DNA of 64,000 nt from Diploptera punctata. Taxonomy: Eukaryota > Arthropoda > Insecta > Blattodea > Blaberidae. Below the pieces are notes generated by a model that worked only from the letters and a program-made list of their open reading frames with translations, made no database searches and had not been told where the DNA came from. Below, in pieces: positions 63,683 through 64,000 of the stretch. The position numbers were made by a program, and so were the translations under genes. The first letter of the stretch is position 1. Each line of letters starts with the position of its first letter. Location of the stretch: assembly GCA_030220185.1 (NCBI GenBank), contig JASPKZ010009848.1, positions 1 to 64,000 on the forward strand. Direction: 5' to 3'.

Positions 63683-63814
63683 AAAGAAATTTGAAATTAT
63701 ATGAGGTGAGTCGTTAAAAATATGTTCTCCACTCACTATTAATGATACAACCTCATAGTGTTTACTTCCCAATATTAATTTAAATAGGTTTCCATTGCCT
63801 AACAACAATACCCA

Positions 63815-64000
63815 GCTTTAAATTATACAGAGTGATTATAATTATGTTACTACTTTTAGGGATGATAGAAAAGATAATTATGAACAAACTTTCACATAGG
63901 AACCCACACCTCGTTTTATAGGTATGAACACTGATAAGTGTGTGTTCCGATTGATACACTGGAGGTAAATTGTCATTTTAGCCAGTGCAATGGAGCAGTG
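63815..64000. other. window edge, possible transposon start
   Basis: ACAGAGTGATTATAATTATGTTAC at 63828 resembles the inverted end of a mariner-superfamily element, but the window ends before a partner could be seen. Confidence 0.3.

Larger units (their letters stand above)
63485..63795. mobile_element. Penelope-type hairpin with paired ribozyme motifs
   Basis: GTGAGTGGAGAACATATTTTTAACGACTCACCTCATATAATTTC (63521-63564) and its complement (63686-63735) form the arms. The right boundary is the inverted form of GGGAAGTAAACACTATGAGGTTG. Confidence 0.85.

Overview
This window looks like repeat-rich, AT-rich DNA from a large insect genome. The retrotransposon protein style, the tRNA-derived SINEs and the Helitron ends recall cockroaches (Blattodea), but that assignment rests on general familiarity and is unproven. 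I found no convincing host protein-coding gene, no functional rRNA or tRNA gene and no CRISPR array. Almost everything recognisable is a mobile element, usually broken and often nested inside another one.

Layout. 0-5 kb: 3' tails of an RTE-like LINE, a SINE, an unknown long repeat and a TA-flanked MITE. 5-11 kb: a composite repeat (minisatellite, intron-bearing tRNA-Tyr-like module, foldback) split by a 4.6 kb LTR retrotransposon, whose gag-like frame is itself split by a SINE. 11.6-17.4 kb: Helitrons (one split by a Penelope-like element) around a Transib (RAG1-related) transposon with a CACTGTG end and a CGTTG target duplication. 18.6-26.5 kb: several LINEs, one nearly full length with its target duplication. 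26.5-30.2 kb: Helitron ends, a MITE and a LINE 5' fragment. 30.6-33.9 kb: the best preserved LINE. 33.9-36.7 kb: a Helitron split by another LINE. 37.7-39.2 kb: second copy of the composite repeat. 40-46 kb and 50-51 kb: Penelope-derived hairpin elements, two of them inside RTE-like copies. 47.8-49.9 kb: a 2.1 kb element with about 600 bp inverted arms. 51.3-51.7 kb: a deleted mariner-type transposon. 54-57.6 kb: Penelope fragments with a GIY-YIG endonuclease. 58.4-60.5 kb: SINEs, a LINE tail and a 171-bp repeat array. 61.4-63.8 kb: further hairpins.

The most striking theme is RNA-level. At least ten hairpin arms contain the hammerhead ribozyme cores CTGANGA and GAAA, arranged with a plausible stem II and a short or palindromic stem III. 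They occur in Penelope-like elements and in a 171-bp inverted/tandem array that resembles the metazoan retrozymes. Ribozymes in Penelope elements are known. What is unusual here is their density, their mirrored placement at both arms of each hairpin, and the head-to-head dimer array with a 13-bp target duplication. All structure calls were made by eye and need a covariance search.
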